A DNA stretch of 64,000 bases from Streptomyces sp. Y2F8-2 (GCF_014905555.1 NZ_BNGS01000003.1:62001-126000), one strand, 5' to 3'. Shown: positions 1 through 9,051, numbered from the stretch's first letter. The notes: generated from the letters alone by a model not told the origin. A program made the numbers and translations.

Positions 1-450
1 GCGATCATCTGTGGCGCGGTCTTCTACGTCGGCGCGGTCGGCACGATCCTGTACCTGTTCAAGGACTCCTACGAGAACAAGCTGGCGAGCGGCGGCAAGC
101 CCGGCACCTTCGCCACGTCCGTCCTGGAGCGGCTGCCGTCCTCGGCGTCCCTCGACAAGTTCTCCTACCGCGTGAACGCCGCCGTCTTCCCGCTGTGGAC
201 GTTCACGATCATCGCGGGCGCCATCTGGGCGGAGTCCGCCTGGGGCCGCTACTGGGGCTGGGACCCGAAGGAGACCTGGGCGTTCATCACCTGGGTCGCC
301 TACGCGTGCTACCTGCACGCCCGCTCCACGGCCGGCTGGAAGGGCCGCAAGGCGGCGTACATCGCGCTCATCGCCTTCGGCTGCTGGCTGTTCAACTACT
401 ACGGCGTGAACATCTTCGTGGGCGGCAAGCACTCGTACGCGGGCGTCTGA
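1..450 (+). CDS. ccsB: Cytochrome c biogenesis protein CcsB/ResC, C-terminal part
   Basis: The reading frame is open from the first base of the window, so the 5' end lies outside it; about 149 residues are visible. The protein belongs to the system II (Ccs/Res) cytochrome c maturation machinery, which handles heme at the membrane and passes it to apocytochrome. The diagnostic tryptophan-rich WWD-type motif is present (WGRYWGWDPKETW). It is preceded by a membrane segment and followed by a helix with a conserved histidine (CYLHAR), then a last membrane segment ending FNYYGVN. A strong terminator follows the stop codon, so this gene closes its operon. Identification rests on the WWD motif and is secure. 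Confidence 0.93.
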   Translation, partial: AIICGAVFYVGAVGTILYLFKDSYENKLASGGKPGTFATSVLERLPSSASLDKFSYRVNAAVFPLWTFTIIAGAIWAESAWGRYWGWDPKETWAFITWVAYACYLHARSTAGWKGRKAAYIALIAFGCWLFNYYGVNIFVGGKHSYAGV

Positions 451-465
451 GTCCCTGCGACGAAA

Positions 466-500
466 GCCGGTTCCCCGGACGCGGGTCAGGGGGAACCGGC
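466..500 (+). terminator. Rho-independent-type hairpin after ccsB
   Basis: A perfect 11-bp stem, GCCGGTTCCCC (466-476) pairing with 490-500, encloses a 13-nt loop. It begins 16 nt after the ccsB stop. It lacks a long T-run, as is usual for actinobacterial terminators. Confidence 0.8.
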
Positions 501-569
501 CTTCGCCGTGCACGCGGGCGAGCGGCCGTAACGCGTGCGGAACGCTCCCTCGGGAGCGAGGCTGGTGTC

Positions 570-989
570 ATGACCGATCCCATCGAAGAGGGCACAGCCG
601 AGCACCGGGGGGACGCCTACGTACGGCACTACCTGCTGCGCCTGCCCCGCCCCGTGGAGGACGTCTGGCCGGTGCTGGCCTCCGCCGCCGGCCTCGCGGA
701 GTGGCTGGCCCCCGCCGAGCCGTTCGAACCACGGCTCGGCGGCGCGGTGGGCCTGCGGCTCCCGGACGGCCCGGCCGAGGGCCGGATCACGGCCTGGGAC
801 GTGGAACGGGTCGCCGAGTACACGGTGGCGGGCAGGGGCCGCATCCGCTTCCACCTGGAGCCGGGCCGCCCGACGGGGACGACGGTGCGGTTCACGCACG
901 AGAGCGGGGAGGACAGGGACCCGGGCTGGCGGGAACGGTTCGAACGCCTGCTGGGGTCCTTGGCCCCGGCTCTTGACGACGGTGCCTAG
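570..989 (+). CDS. SRPBCC (START-like) domain protein
   Basis: A 139-residue protein starting at ATG 570 with no strong ribosome site. The pattern is typical of the SRPBCC/AHSA1 fold: an N-terminal strand YLLRLPRPVEDVWPVL, then AGLAEWLAP, a glycine-rich turn (EPRLGGAVGLRL) and a C-terminal helix from about residue 115. Such domains bind hydrophobic ligands; no ligand can be inferred here. It stands alone after the ccsB terminator and converges on the binding-protein gene, with the two stop codons sharing the bases CTAG at 986-989. Upstream in-frame codons were rejected because they run through the terminator. Confidence 0.78.
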   Translation: MTDPIEEGTAEHRGDAYVRHYLLRLPRPVEDVWPVLASAAGLAEWLAPAEPFEPRLGGAVGLRLPDGPAEGRITAWDVERVAEYTVAGRGRIRFHLEPGRPTGTTVRFTHESGEDRDPGWRERFERLLGSLAPALDDGA

Positions 990-2530
990 GCAGGGGGCAG
1001 GCACTCCTTGGCCGGCGGACGGCCCTCCGGCCAGGCGATGCGCACGAACCGCGCACCCCCGTCCGGGGTGAGTTCCACGATCGGTACGGCCTTGTCGTAC
1101 GGGTTCCCGTGCACGTCGAGGCAGATCCAGCCGCTCGCCCCGTCGACCCGGTGCGAGCCCTTCATGAACGCCCACTCGTTCACCACGTCCGCCAGCGCCG
1201 GCACCGCGTCGCCGGTCGGCGTGGCCTCCCGCATCCCCTGCACCGCGAGCCGCATGGCGTCGTACGCGATGGTCAGCTGCCCGTCGGCGAGATCCACCGG
1301 ACCGATCGGCCCCACCGGCTGCTTCGTGCCACGCGCGATCAGGCCGTCCAGCTCCTGCGCGTCCGCCGCGCTGCCGCCGGTCCGCGCCGTCTCCTTCTTC
1401 CACGCGTCGGGATGCGCGAGCGCGGTGTAGCGCACGGACAGGTTCCGCGTGAGGGCCTTCCAGTCGAGGCGCTTGTCCCCGTTGAGGTACGAGCCCTCGT
1501 CGCCCGTGAGCACGGTGAGCCGGTGGTCCATGCAGCCGCGCGCGCCCAGCGCGTTGACGAACTGCCGCAGCTGGGTGTGGCGCCCGGCGAACAGGATCGT
1601 GTCCGTGGTCTTCGGGGTGTCGCACACCAGTTGGGTGATCTGCCGGAACTGGTTCGCGGTCGTGCCCTCCTGCGTTCGGTCCACGGGCGGGGTGAACGGC
1701 TGCGCCTGGTACGGCGATCCGGCCACCAGCTTCTCGAACGCGCTCTGCAGGGTGCGCGTGTAGGGGTCGCCCGGCTTGTCGTACACCAGCAGCGCCCTGC
1801 CCCCGGAGACCCGGGCGAAGGACGCGAGCGCACGGGCCGAGTCGCTGTTGGTGGGGGCGACACGGGCGAGCCCCGGGTAGGGGTCCTTGCCGTCGGCCCC
1901 GTTGGCGAGGCTGTCGGCGGTGATGGAGGAGCCGACGACCGGGATGCCGCGGTGGGTCAGCTCCTTGACGGCGGCACGGTTGTTGTCGGTGCTCAGCCCT
2001 ATCCCGGTCACCGCCCGCAGCCGGTCGGCGCCCTCGGCCATCAGCGTCAGCCGGTCGACCACACGCGGCCAGTAGGACCCGTCCCGGCCGGTGTTGGCGA
2101 GCACCAGCCGGATCTGGGGGGTCTCCCCGGTCGCGTCATGGTTGGCCCGGTACTGGGCGAGATAGGCGCCCTGGAGTTCGTGCAGCGTGTCGTCCACGCT
2201 GTCCGGGTCGCTCGCGGTGAACGGCTCGAAGAGCGCGACGGTGACGTAACTGCCGGACTTCAGACGGTCGTTCTCCCGGTACACCGCCTTCACCACGTCG
2301 GCGAACCGACGCTGCCCGAAGTCGTACGCCGTCGTCGACACGCCCACGCAGTCGCCGCCGTCGAGGCGGGCCACGCCCGGAGCGCAGGAGGGCTGCCGGC
2401 CGACGTAGGTGACGACGGCCCACGCGGTGCCGGCCACCAGCACGGCGGCGAGCAGCAGCGCCGCATACCGGCGGAAGCGGATCTCCCAGACGTCCTCGCG
2501 CAGCCAGGTCCACCAGCGTGCCGCCATCAT
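986..2530 (-). CDS. Membrane-anchored periplasmic-binding-type (ABC substrate-binding-like) protein
   Basis: A 514-residue protein. After a cytosolic stretch (WTWLREDVWEIRFRR) a single membrane helix lies at about residues 20-42. It is followed by an extracellular domain resembling type I periplasmic binding proteins of the branched-chain amino acid family (LVLANTG, GIPVVGSSITADSL, YDKPGDPYTRTLQSAFEKL). It lacks a lipobox, and no permease or transporter ATPase gene lies nearby, so a sensing role is more likely than transport; that is inference. The start ATG at 2530 follows a run of six Gs; ATG 2527 is equally possible. It lies 100 nt downstream of the P-loop ATPase gene on the same strand and probably forms a two-gene unit with it. 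Confidence 0.75.
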   Translation of the reverse strand: MMAARWWTWLREDVWEIRFRRYAALLLAAVLVAGTAWAVVTYVGRQPSCAPGVARLDGGDCVGVSTTAYDFGQRRFADVVKAVYRENDRLKSGSYVTVALFEPFTASDPDSVDDTLHELQGAYLAQYRANHDATGETPQIRLVLANTGRDGSYWPRVVDRLTLMAEGADRLRAVTGIGLSTDNNRAAVKELTHRGIPVVGSSITADSLANGADGKDPYPGLARVAPTNSDSARALASFARVSGGRALLVYDKPGDPYTRTLQSAFEKLVAGSPYQAQPFTPPVDRTQEGTTANQFRQITQLVCDTPKTTDTILFAGRHTQLRQFVNALGARGCMDHRLTVLTGDEGSYLNGDKRLDWKALTRNLSVRYTALAHPDAWKKETARTGGSAADAQELDGLIARGTKQPVGPIGPVDLADGQLTIAYDAMRLAVQGMREATPTGDAVPALADVVNEWAFMKGSHRVDGASGWICLDVHGNPYDKAVPIVELTPDGGARFVRIAWPEGRPPAKECLPPA

Positions 2531-2630
2531 CGCCCCCCGTTCTCGTACGGTCCGCGGGGACCGCCCCGGCCACCGGGACCACCCGGAACACCCCCGCCCC
2601 ACGGACCGCAACGGCCCGCCGTCATACCGG

Positions 2631-4748
2631 TCATCCCCGGCCCCCGTCCCCGTCCCCGTCCTCGCCGTCGCCGGGGATGCGCAGGGTCCGTCCGGCCAGC
2701 GCGTCCGTCGGCCAGTCCCGCGAGGCACGCCACAGCAGGGCGGTGCCCGAGGGACGCAGGTTCGACAGCTGCTCCAGTTCGAAGCGCAGCCGTTCGGCCA
2801 CCTTCACATCGGGCAGCACCAGCGGATCGGTCAGCTGCCACACCGCGTGCAGCAGCCGCCGCACCCGCAGGTGCAGGACGGGGTCCACGCCCTGCGGCGG
2901 CCGCTGTTCGGCATCCGTACGGCCGAGCGCCACCGCGGCCCGGTGGTCGTGGTCGTGACCGCCGTCGAAGTCCCGGCCCTCCGGGTCGTGCGCGTGGTAG
3001 TAGGGCGCGGACGCGATGAAGACCAGCGCGGACAGCCAGGTGCCGACATCCGTGCCGGTGAAGGTGTCGCGCAGATGGGCCACGGCGAAGTCCGCCTTGC
3101 CCAGGGCGAGTTCGTGATGCAACCGGTAGCGGGCGGCGTCCGCCCCGCCCTGCTCGCCGTAGTGGTCGACGAGCGCGCGGTGCGCCGCCTGCCACTGGGC
3201 GTGGCCCGCGTCGAGGTGGTGCAGCCGCAGCAGGAGCAGCGTGCGCAGGAACGGGTCCCCGACGAACTGTCCCGGCGCGCTCGGCCAGCCCTCCGCGGCG
3301 AGCCGTTCCTCCAGTCCGAGCACCCCCGCCGCGCCGAAGTCGTCCGGGAGGCGGTCCCGGGCGAGCGCCAGCGCGGACGTGCGGTCGTGGGCGGCCGCGA
3401 GCACGGTCAGCTCGTCGAGCCGGCCGCCCGGGACCAGCCGGTCCAGCAGCTCCTGGTAGGCGGGGCGGCCGTCGTGGTCGTCGTGGACGGTGACGTCCCC
3501 GGTGAGCAGCGCGCCGAGGGACGCGGCCCCGCGCGGCAGGTTCTGCCGCGCCGACTCGGCGAGCAGGGTGATGCCCAGCGGGCTGCCGCCGGTGAGCCGG
3601 TGCGTGGCGTGCGGGAGCTGGGGCGGTACGTCGACGCCCTGGCAGACGGCGCCCACGATGTGCAGGGTGTCGTCGGGCTTGAGCGGCGGCAGCGACACGA
3701 GCAGCGCCCGGGAGGACGGGGAGGCGCCGGGCTCCCAGCCGGTGGTGCGGGCGACCTCGGTCAGGGTGCGGCGGGCCGCGTTGCGCAGGGCCGGGTGGGT
3801 GTGGCCGCGCAGAGCCGAGAAGAAGACGACCTGGTCGCGGATGCCGTCCGCGCGGTCACGCAGGACGCACTCCAGCAGGCCGCGTCCGGCGGGCTCCTGC
3901 ACGTTGTCGATGAGGATCACCGGGCGGCCGACGCGGCGGGAGCGCTGCACCACACCCGCGTAGGCGTCGTCGAGGTCGGCCAGCAGGGCCCGCACGAGAT
4001 GGCGCTCGGCGTGGGTGCGGGAGTCGCCGCCGGCCCGGAAGTGCCCGGACAGCAGGATGAGCCCCAGCTTGGGGTTGCCGCCCGCGTTCGGATAGTCGCG
4101 GTACCAGGTGGCCGCCCTGCGCAGCCGGCGGTGGGTGGGGGAGACGCCCTCGCTGAAGGACTCCAGGGTCGCCTCGATGATCGGCTCGACGACGGGCCCG
4201 GTGTTCGACATGGACGCGATGAGCTTGGCGACCACCTTGCTCACCCAGCGGCCCGCGAAGCCGTCGAGGAAGGACCGGGAGTCGTTCAGCAGGAGGATCC
4301 GCTCGGCCTCCTGCCGGATGCGCGGTACGTCCCGGTCGCCCCAGCCGCCCGCCGCGACCGCGAGCAGCCCGGAGGCGAGGCGCGGGAACCCGATCCGCCG
4401 GGCGCCCGTGACAGGCTCGGCGAGCTGCTCGGCGACGGTGGTCAGCGCCTGCGCGACCGGCGACCAGACCTCGCCGGGCCGCTCCGGCGGCGGCCCCGCG
4501 AACTGCGGCTCCTCACCGTCGATCAGCGCGACGGGCGTGTGCCCCTGGTAGGCGGCGCGCACCTCGTCGAGCAGCGCGCTCTTGCCGAGTCCGCGACCGC
4601 CCGCGAACACCACGAACGGCAGGTCGGCGTCGTGCTCGTACGGACAGGAGCGGAGCTGGTGGGGGCGCAGACCCACGAGCCGCGAGGCGAACCCGGGCGG
4701 CTCGGTGTCGAACAGAGGCTCCCGGCCGTGCAGCCGTCTGTCGTCCAC
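2631..4748 (-). CDS. Large P-loop ATPase, possibly STAND/NACHT-like
   Basis: A 705-residue soluble protein. A Walker A motif (GGRGLGKS) sits at about residues 50-57 and a Walker B-like strand (RPVILIDN) near 276-282. Downstream are leucine/alanine-rich helical segments with a short WHD-like patch (ELTVLAAAHDRTSALALARDRL). This order suggests a signalling or regulatory ATPase rather than a transporter subunit, but I do not recognise the family. The start GTG at 4748 is chosen for the G-rich GGGGGGAG box five bases upstream. The C-terminus is an Asp/Gly-rich tail (GDGEDGDGDGG). It precedes the membrane-anchored binding protein and is divergent from the oxygenase gene at 4905. Confidence 0.7.
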   Translation of the reverse strand: MDDRRLHGREPLFDTEPPGFASRLVGLRPHQLRSCPYEHDADLPFVVFAGGRGLGKSALLDEVRAAYQGHTPVALIDGEEPQFAGPPPERPGEVWSPVAQALTTVAEQLAEPVTGARRIGFPRLASGLLAVAAGGWGDRDVPRIRQEAERILLLNDSRSFLDGFAGRWVSKVVAKLIASMSNTGPVVEPIIEATLESFSEGVSPTHRRLRRAATWYRDYPNAGGNPKLGLILLSGHFRAGGDSRTHAERHLVRALLADLDDAYAGVVQRSRRVGRPVILIDNVQEPAGRGLLECVLRDRADGIRDQVVFFSALRGHTHPALRNAARRTLTEVARTTGWEPGASPSSRALLVSLPPLKPDDTLHIVGAVCQGVDVPPQLPHATHRLTGGSPLGITLLAESARQNLPRGAASLGALLTGDVTVHDDHDGRPAYQELLDRLVPGGRLDELTVLAAAHDRTSALALARDRLPDDFGAAGVLGLEERLAAEGWPSAPGQFVGDPFLRTLLLLRLHHLDAGHAQWQAAHRALVDHYGEQGGADAARYRLHHELALGKADFAVAHLRDTFTGTDVGTWLSALVFIASAPYYHAHDPEGRDFDGGHDHDHRAAVALGRTDAEQRPPQGVDPVLHLRVRRLLHAVWQLTDPLVLPDVKVAERLRFELEQLSNLRPSGTALLWRASRDWPTDALAGRTLRIPGDGEDGDGDGGRG

Positions 4749-4904
4749 CGCATCTCCCCCCGGCGCGGTCCGCTTCGCTGTGCTGCTGTGAGCTGTACCC
4801 AGAAGTGAGGTATACCCAGACCACCGTTGAAAAACGGGGAGTTGATCCGGATCGGAGCGCACGATGACCGTCTGGTTGCGAAAGTCTGCGGAACGAGGAC
4901 GACG

Positions 4905-5882
4905 ATGACCGAGGCCCTGACCGATCCCCGTATCCCCACCATCGACCTGCGGCCGTGGCTGCACGGCGACCCCGCCGCCCGCGCCCGCATCGCCCGCACC
5001 GTCGACGAAGCCCTCCAGACCGCGGGATTCCTGCTGGTCACCGGCCACGGCGTGGACCCGTCCCTGCGCACCCGGATCCGCGAGGCCGCGCGGACCTTCT
5101 TCACACTGCCGGTGGCGGTCAAGGAGAAGTACGCGGCCCGGGTCGGCGGGCGCGGCTGGCTCGGCCCCGGCACGGAGGCCAACGGCTACGCGGAGGGCAC
5201 CGAGACACCGCCCGACCTGAAGGAGTCACTGACCTTCGCGACGCAGGAGCCGTTCGAGGACCCGGAGATCGACGCGGAGTGGTACGCGCCGAACGTCTGG
5301 CCGGCGGAGGTGCCGGAGCTGCGCGGGCTGTGCGAGGAGTACCTGGCGCGGATGGCGGAGCTGGAGAACCGTCTGCTGTCGCTGCTCGGCGAGGCACTGG
5401 GCCTGGAACCGGACTTCTTCACACGGCACATGGCCCGTCCGACCTACGGCTTCAACATCAACTGGTACCCGGGTAGGGACGTCGTCGGCGAGCCGGAGCC
5501 GGGCCAGTTCCGCATCGGCCCGCACACCGACTTCGGCACGGTCACGATCCTGGACCGGCAGGCGGGCAGGGGCGGCCTGCAGGTGTGGACGGACGAGGGC
5601 GGCTGGGAGGACGCCCCTTACGACCCCGAGGCGTTCACCATCAACATCGGTGACCTGATGGCCCGCTGGACGGGTGACCGCTGGCGCTCGGGCCGCCACC
5701 GCGTCCTGCCACCGCCGGTGGACGCTCCCGCCGAGGAGCTGATGTCCCTGGTCTACTTCGGCGAGTGCACCCCGGGGACGATCGTGGAGTCGGTTCCGGC
5801 GCCGGTGGGCAGGGTGGCGTACGAGCCGGTGGACTCGCATGTGTACCTGCGGGAGAAGCTGGACTCGATCACGGTGAACTGA
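4905..5882 (+). CDS. Isopenicillin N synthase-family Fe(II) oxygenase
   Basis: A 325-residue protein of the IPNS/2-oxoglutarate oxygenase superfamily. The N-terminal DIOX_N region (IPTIDLRPWL, GFLLVTGHGV) is followed by the catalytic jelly roll with the iron ligands HTD (GPHTDFGTVT) and a distal His in GRHRVLP. The usual RxS substrate/cosubstrate-binding triplet reads LMS (EELMSLVYF), so the arginine is missing and use of 2-oxoglutarate is uncertain. The ATG at 4905 was chosen over an in-frame ATG at 4827 because GAGG lies at proper spacing and family homology begins there. It is transcribed away from the ATPase gene. Substrate unknown. Confidence 0.85.
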   Translation: MTEALTDPRIPTIDLRPWLHGDPAARARIARTVDEALQTAGFLLVTGHGVDPSLRTRIREAARTFFTLPVAVKEKYAARVGGRGWLGPGTEANGYAEGTETPPDLKESLTFATQEPFEDPEIDAEWYAPNVWPAEVPELRGLCEEYLARMAELENRLLSLLGEALGLEPDFFTRHMARPTYGFNINWYPGRDVVGEPEPGQFRIGPHTDFGTVTILDRQAGRGGLQVWTDEGGWEDAPYDPEAFTINIGDLMARWTGDRWRSGRHRVLPPPVDAPAEELMSLVYFGECTPGTIVESVPAPVGRVAYEPVDSHVYLREKLDSITVN

Positions 5883-5908
5883 GGCCCACTGGAGCAGCCC
5901 GGGTTCCG

Positions 5909-6307
5909 TCAGTCGGCCGCGGGCCCCTCGCCCCGCTCCCGCCGCCGCAGCTCCTCCTCGCGGCGGCGCAGGTCGGCCTCCCACTCCTTCAGCAGGGCCT
6001 CGTCCTTCTTGTTCTCTTCCTTGAGGGACCTGAGGAACTCGGGATTGTCGTCGGGTGCGACAAAGGCGCTGCGGTGGTTGCGGTGCCACTCGGAGGGCGT
6101 GGATCCGTACGCCGGGGCGGGGCCGCGGTGCTTGCCGGCCACCAGCCAGGCGATCGGGCCGACCAGCACCTCGCCGAAGAGCAGGATGATGATGACCCAG
6201 ACCACCTTGGGCAGCCCGCGCACCTGCTCCTCGGGGGTGTTCAGGCAGTCGATGAAGGCGTATATCCACAGCGCCAGGACCAGCAGGAACGGCAGATACC
6301 TGAACAT
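5909..6307 (-). CDS. PLD nuclease N-terminal (PLDc_N) domain membrane protein
   Basis: A 132-residue protein with two membrane helices near the N-terminus (residues about 2-20 and 34-60, containing PKVVWVIIILLFGEVLVGPIAWL), the hallmark of the phospholipase D nuclease N-terminal family. A charged, coiled-coil-prone tail follows (EEELRRRERGEG). No catalytic HKD motif is present, so it is probably a small membrane protein of unknown role. It is convergent with the oxygenase gene and divergent from the menaquinone decarboxylase gene. Confidence 0.8.
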   Translation of the reverse strand: MFRYLPFLLVLALWIYAFIDCLNTPEEQVRGLPKVVWVIIILLFGEVLVGPIAWLVAGKHRGPAPAYGSTPSEWHRNHRSAFVAPDDNPEFLRSLKEENKKDEALLKEWEADLRRREEELRRRERGEGPAAD

Positions 6308-6494
6308 GGTGGTGCGATCCCCCAGGAGACGGCGAGGGGCGTGCGACTGGCCCCGGTGACGGGGTCAGGGTAGCGGGCGGCCGCTGTGCTGTTCCGGGGG
6401 CGCTGCCCCCCGGCCGCTCCGCGCGGCCGGACCCCCCGGCCGAACCGCCGGGGTGCCCGGAGTTCTGCACCGGGTCTCGGCGATACTGGGACGC

Positions 6495-7952
6495 ATGGCT
6501 TATGACGATCTTCGGTCCCTGCTCCGGGCGCTGGAGCGCGAGGGAGACCTCAAGCGCATCAAAGCCGAGGTCGACCCCTATCTGGAGGTCGGGGAGATCG
6601 TCGACCGGGTGCAGAAGTCCGGCGGTCCCGCGCTGCTCTTCGAGAACGTGCGCGGGTCGAGCATGCCGCTGGCGATGAACGTCTTCGGCACCGACCGGCG
6701 GCTGCTGAAGTCCCTCGGCCTGAAGTCGTACGACGAGATCTCCGAGAAGATCGGCGGCCTGCTGAGGCCCGAGCTGCCGCACGGGTTCGTCGGGGTGCGC
6801 GAGGCCTTCGGGAAGCTCGGCGCGATGGCGCACGTGCCGCCCAGGAAGGTGAAGGCCGACAACGCGCCCGTCCAGGAAGTCGTGCTGCACGGCGACGACG
6901 TCGACCTCGACACCCTGCCCGCCCTGTTCACCTGGCCCAAGGACGGCGGCTCCTTCTTCAACCTCGGGCTGACCCACACCAAGGACCCCGGGACCGGGAT
7001 CCGCAACCTCGGTCTGTACCGCCTCCAGCGCCACGACAGGCGCACCATCGGCATGCACTGGCAGATCCACAAGGACAGCCGCAACCACTACCAGGTGGCG
7101 GCCCGGCGCGGGGAGAGGCTGCCGGTCGCCATCGCCTTCGGCTGCCCGCCCGCCGTGACGTACGCCGCCACCGCGCCGCTGCCCGGCGACATCGACGAGT
7201 ACCTGTTCGCCGGCTTCATCGCGGGCAAGCGGATCGAGATGGTCGACTGCAAGACGGTGCCCCTCCAGGTCCCGGCGAACGCCGAGGTGGTCCTGGAGGG
7301 CTGGCTGGAGCCCGGGGAGATGCTGCCGGAGGGGCCGTTCGGCGACCACACCGGCTTCTACACCCCGCAGGAGCCCTTCCCGGCGCTGACCATCGACTGC
7401 GTCACCATGCGCCGCCGCCCGCTGCTCCAGTCGATCGTCGTGGGCCGCCCGCCGACGGAGGACGGACCGCTCGGCCGCGCGACGGAGCGGTTCTTCCTCC
7501 CCCTGCTGAAGATCATCGTGCCGGACGTCGTGGACTACCACCTGCCCGAGGCGGGCGGCTTCCACAACTGCGCGATCGTCTCGATCGACAAGAAGTACCC
7601 CAAGCACGCCCAGAAGGTGATGCACGCCGTCTGGGGCGCCCACATGATGTCCCTCACCAAGCTGATCGTGGTCGTCGACTCCGACTGCGACGTCCACGAT
7701 CTGCACGAGGTCGCCTGGCGCGCCCTCGGCAACACGGACTACGCCCGGGACCTCACCGTCGTCGAAGGCCCCGTCGACCATCTCGACCACGCCTCCTACC
7801 AGCAGTTCTGGGGCGGCAAGGCGGGCATCGACGCCACGAAGAAGTGGCCCGAGGAGGGCTACACGAGGGACGGCGGCTGGCCCGACATGGTCCTGTCCGA
7901 CCCCGATACGGCGGCGAAGGTCACCCGCCGCTGGAAGGAGTACGGCCTGTGA
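6495..7952 (+). CDS. mqnL: UbiD-like menaquinone biosynthesis decarboxylase
   Basis: A 485-residue UbiD-superfamily decarboxylase of the type found in futalosine-pathway organisms (S. coelicolor SCO4490 is the model member). It is expected to use prenylated FMN to remove the carboxylate from the prenylated dihydroxynaphthoate intermediate. Family landmarks include the N-terminal MAYDDLRSLLRALE, the cofactor region GIRNLGLYRLQ with the Arg/His cluster, and GPFGDHTGFYTP. ATG 6495 starts the conserved N-terminus; the upstream ribosome site is weak. Its stop overlaps the GTG of the prenyltransferase by four bases, so the two are translationally coupled. The cofactor would be made by the UbiX-like protein encoded at 11462. 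Confidence 0.92.
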   Translation: MAYDDLRSLLRALEREGDLKRIKAEVDPYLEVGEIVDRVQKSGGPALLFENVRGSSMPLAMNVFGTDRRLLKSLGLKSYDEISEKIGGLLRPELPHGFVGVREAFGKLGAMAHVPPRKVKADNAPVQEVVLHGDDVDLDTLPALFTWPKDGGSFFNLGLTHTKDPGTGIRNLGLYRLQRHDRRTIGMHWQIHKDSRNHYQVAARRGERLPVAIAFGCPPAVTYAATAPLPGDIDEYLFAGFIAGKRIEMVDCKTVPLQVPANAEVVLEGWLEPGEMLPEGPFGDHTGFYTPQEPFPALTIDCVTMRRRPLLQSIVVGRPPTEDGPLGRATERFFLPLLKIIVPDVVDYHLPEAGGFHNCAIVSIDKKYPKHAQKVMHAVWGAHMMSLTKLIVVVDSDCDVHDLHEVAWRALGNTDYARDLTVVEGPVDHLDHASYQQFWGGKAGIDATKKWPEEGYTRDGGWPDMVLSDPDTAAKVTRRWKEYGL

Positions 7953-8851
7953 GCAGCGCCTCCGCCGCGATCCCGCAGCCCGGACGCACCAAGGCGTTCC
8001 TGCGCCTGGTGATGATCGAGCACTCCGTCTTCGCCCTGCCCTTCGCGTACATCGCCGCACTGACCGCGATGTACCAGTGGGACCGGAACATCCACTGGGG
8101 ACGGCTGCTCCTCGTCACCGTCGCGATGGTGGGACTGCGCACCTTCGCCATGGCCGCGAACCGGATCATCGACCGCGAGATCGACGCCCGCAACCCGCGC
8201 ACCGCCCAACGCGAGCTGGTCACCGGCGCGATGACGGTGCGGCACGCGTGGACCGGCGCCCTGATCGCGCTGGTCTTCTTCCTGGGCGCCGCGGCCCTGC
8301 TCAACCCGCTGTGCCTGGCGCTCGCCCCCATCGCGGTCATCCCGATGGTGGTGTACCCGTACGGCAAGCGGTTCACCAACTTCCCGCAGGCCATCCTCGG
8401 TCTCGCCCAGGCGATGGGCCCCATCGGCGGCTGGCTCGCGATCAGCGGCAGGTGGGACTGGGACGCGGTGATCCTCGGCCTCGCCGTCGGCATCTGGATC
8501 GGCGGCTTCGACCTGATCTACGCCTGCCAGGACGTGGAGACGGACCGCGAGATCGGCGTCCTGTCGGTACCGGCCCGCTTCGGCATCCCGGCGGCCATCT
8601 GGGGCGCCCGCGCCTGTCACGCCGTCACCACGGCACTGTTCGTCTGGTACGCGGTCGTCACCGGCGCCGGCTTCTTCTTCTGGCTCGGCCTGGTGATCGT
8701 GGCGGGCGCCTTCCTCTACGAGCACACGATCGTCCGCCCGCACGACCTGACCCGCCTGAACCGGGCCTTCTTCAGCGTCAACGGGTTCATCGGCATCGCC
8801 CTGTTCGGGTGCGCGCTGCTGGATCTCCTGACCCGCGGGCTGACGGCCTGA
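7949..8851 (+). CDS. mqnP: MqnP-type UbiA prenyltransferase (menaquinone biosynthesis)
   Basis: A 300-residue integral membrane protein of the UbiA family. It attaches the polyprenyl chain to dihydroxynaphthoate-6-carboxylate in the futalosine route. Both Asp-rich Mg-diphosphate motifs are visible: NRIIDREIDARNPRT near residues 71-85 and a second, DVETDREIG, near 195. About eight hydrophobic helices surround them. The GTG start at 7949 overlaps the decarboxylase stop and has AAGGAG at correct spacing. The tight coupling with a UbiD-type decarboxylase supports a menaquinone rather than a heme or carotenoid role. Confidence 0.92.
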   Translation: MSSASAAIPQPGRTKAFLRLVMIEHSVFALPFAYIAALTAMYQWDRNIHWGRLLLVTVAMVGLRTFAMAANRIIDREIDARNPRTAQRELVTGAMTVRHAWTGALIALVFFLGAAALLNPLCLALAPIAVIPMVVYPYGKRFTNFPQAILGLAQAMGPIGGWLAISGRWDWDAVILGLAVGIWIGGFDLIYACQDVETDREIGVLSVPARFGIPAAIWGARACHAVTTALFVWYAVVTGAGFFFWLGLVIVAGAFLYEHTIVRPHDLTRLNRAFFSVNGFIGIALFGCALLDLLTRGLTA

Positions 8852-9051
8852 ATGCCGTGCAGCTCAAAAGCTGTGCGTCCACTGTGTCATTCATGTGATC
8901 GGCGTACGTACAGGGCTGGTAACGGACGGCACTTCGCGGAGTGAAATGCCGCCCGGTCGGGTTAAAGAATCGTCCTGATTCTGGCGAGAATTTTCTTGAA
9001 ACGGGCCTTTTCGGTGGGGCGGGCGCGCCCTGTGCCCCAAGACTGCTGTGC

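Noticed and set aside
2409..4808. A 799-codon open frame on the plus strand
   Set aside because: It runs opposite the ATPase and binding-protein genes, whose motifs are clear; the plus-strand translation is low-complexity.
5226..8060. A 944-codon open frame on the minus strand
   Set aside because: It is antisense to the oxygenase, decarboxylase and prenyltransferase genes, is Arg/Val/Asp-rich with no domain, and reflects GC-rich third-codon bias.
8852..9051. Possible promoter or small RNA before the GT39 gene
   Set aside because: AT-richer than its surroundings, but no -35/-10 pair or stable structure that I could defend.
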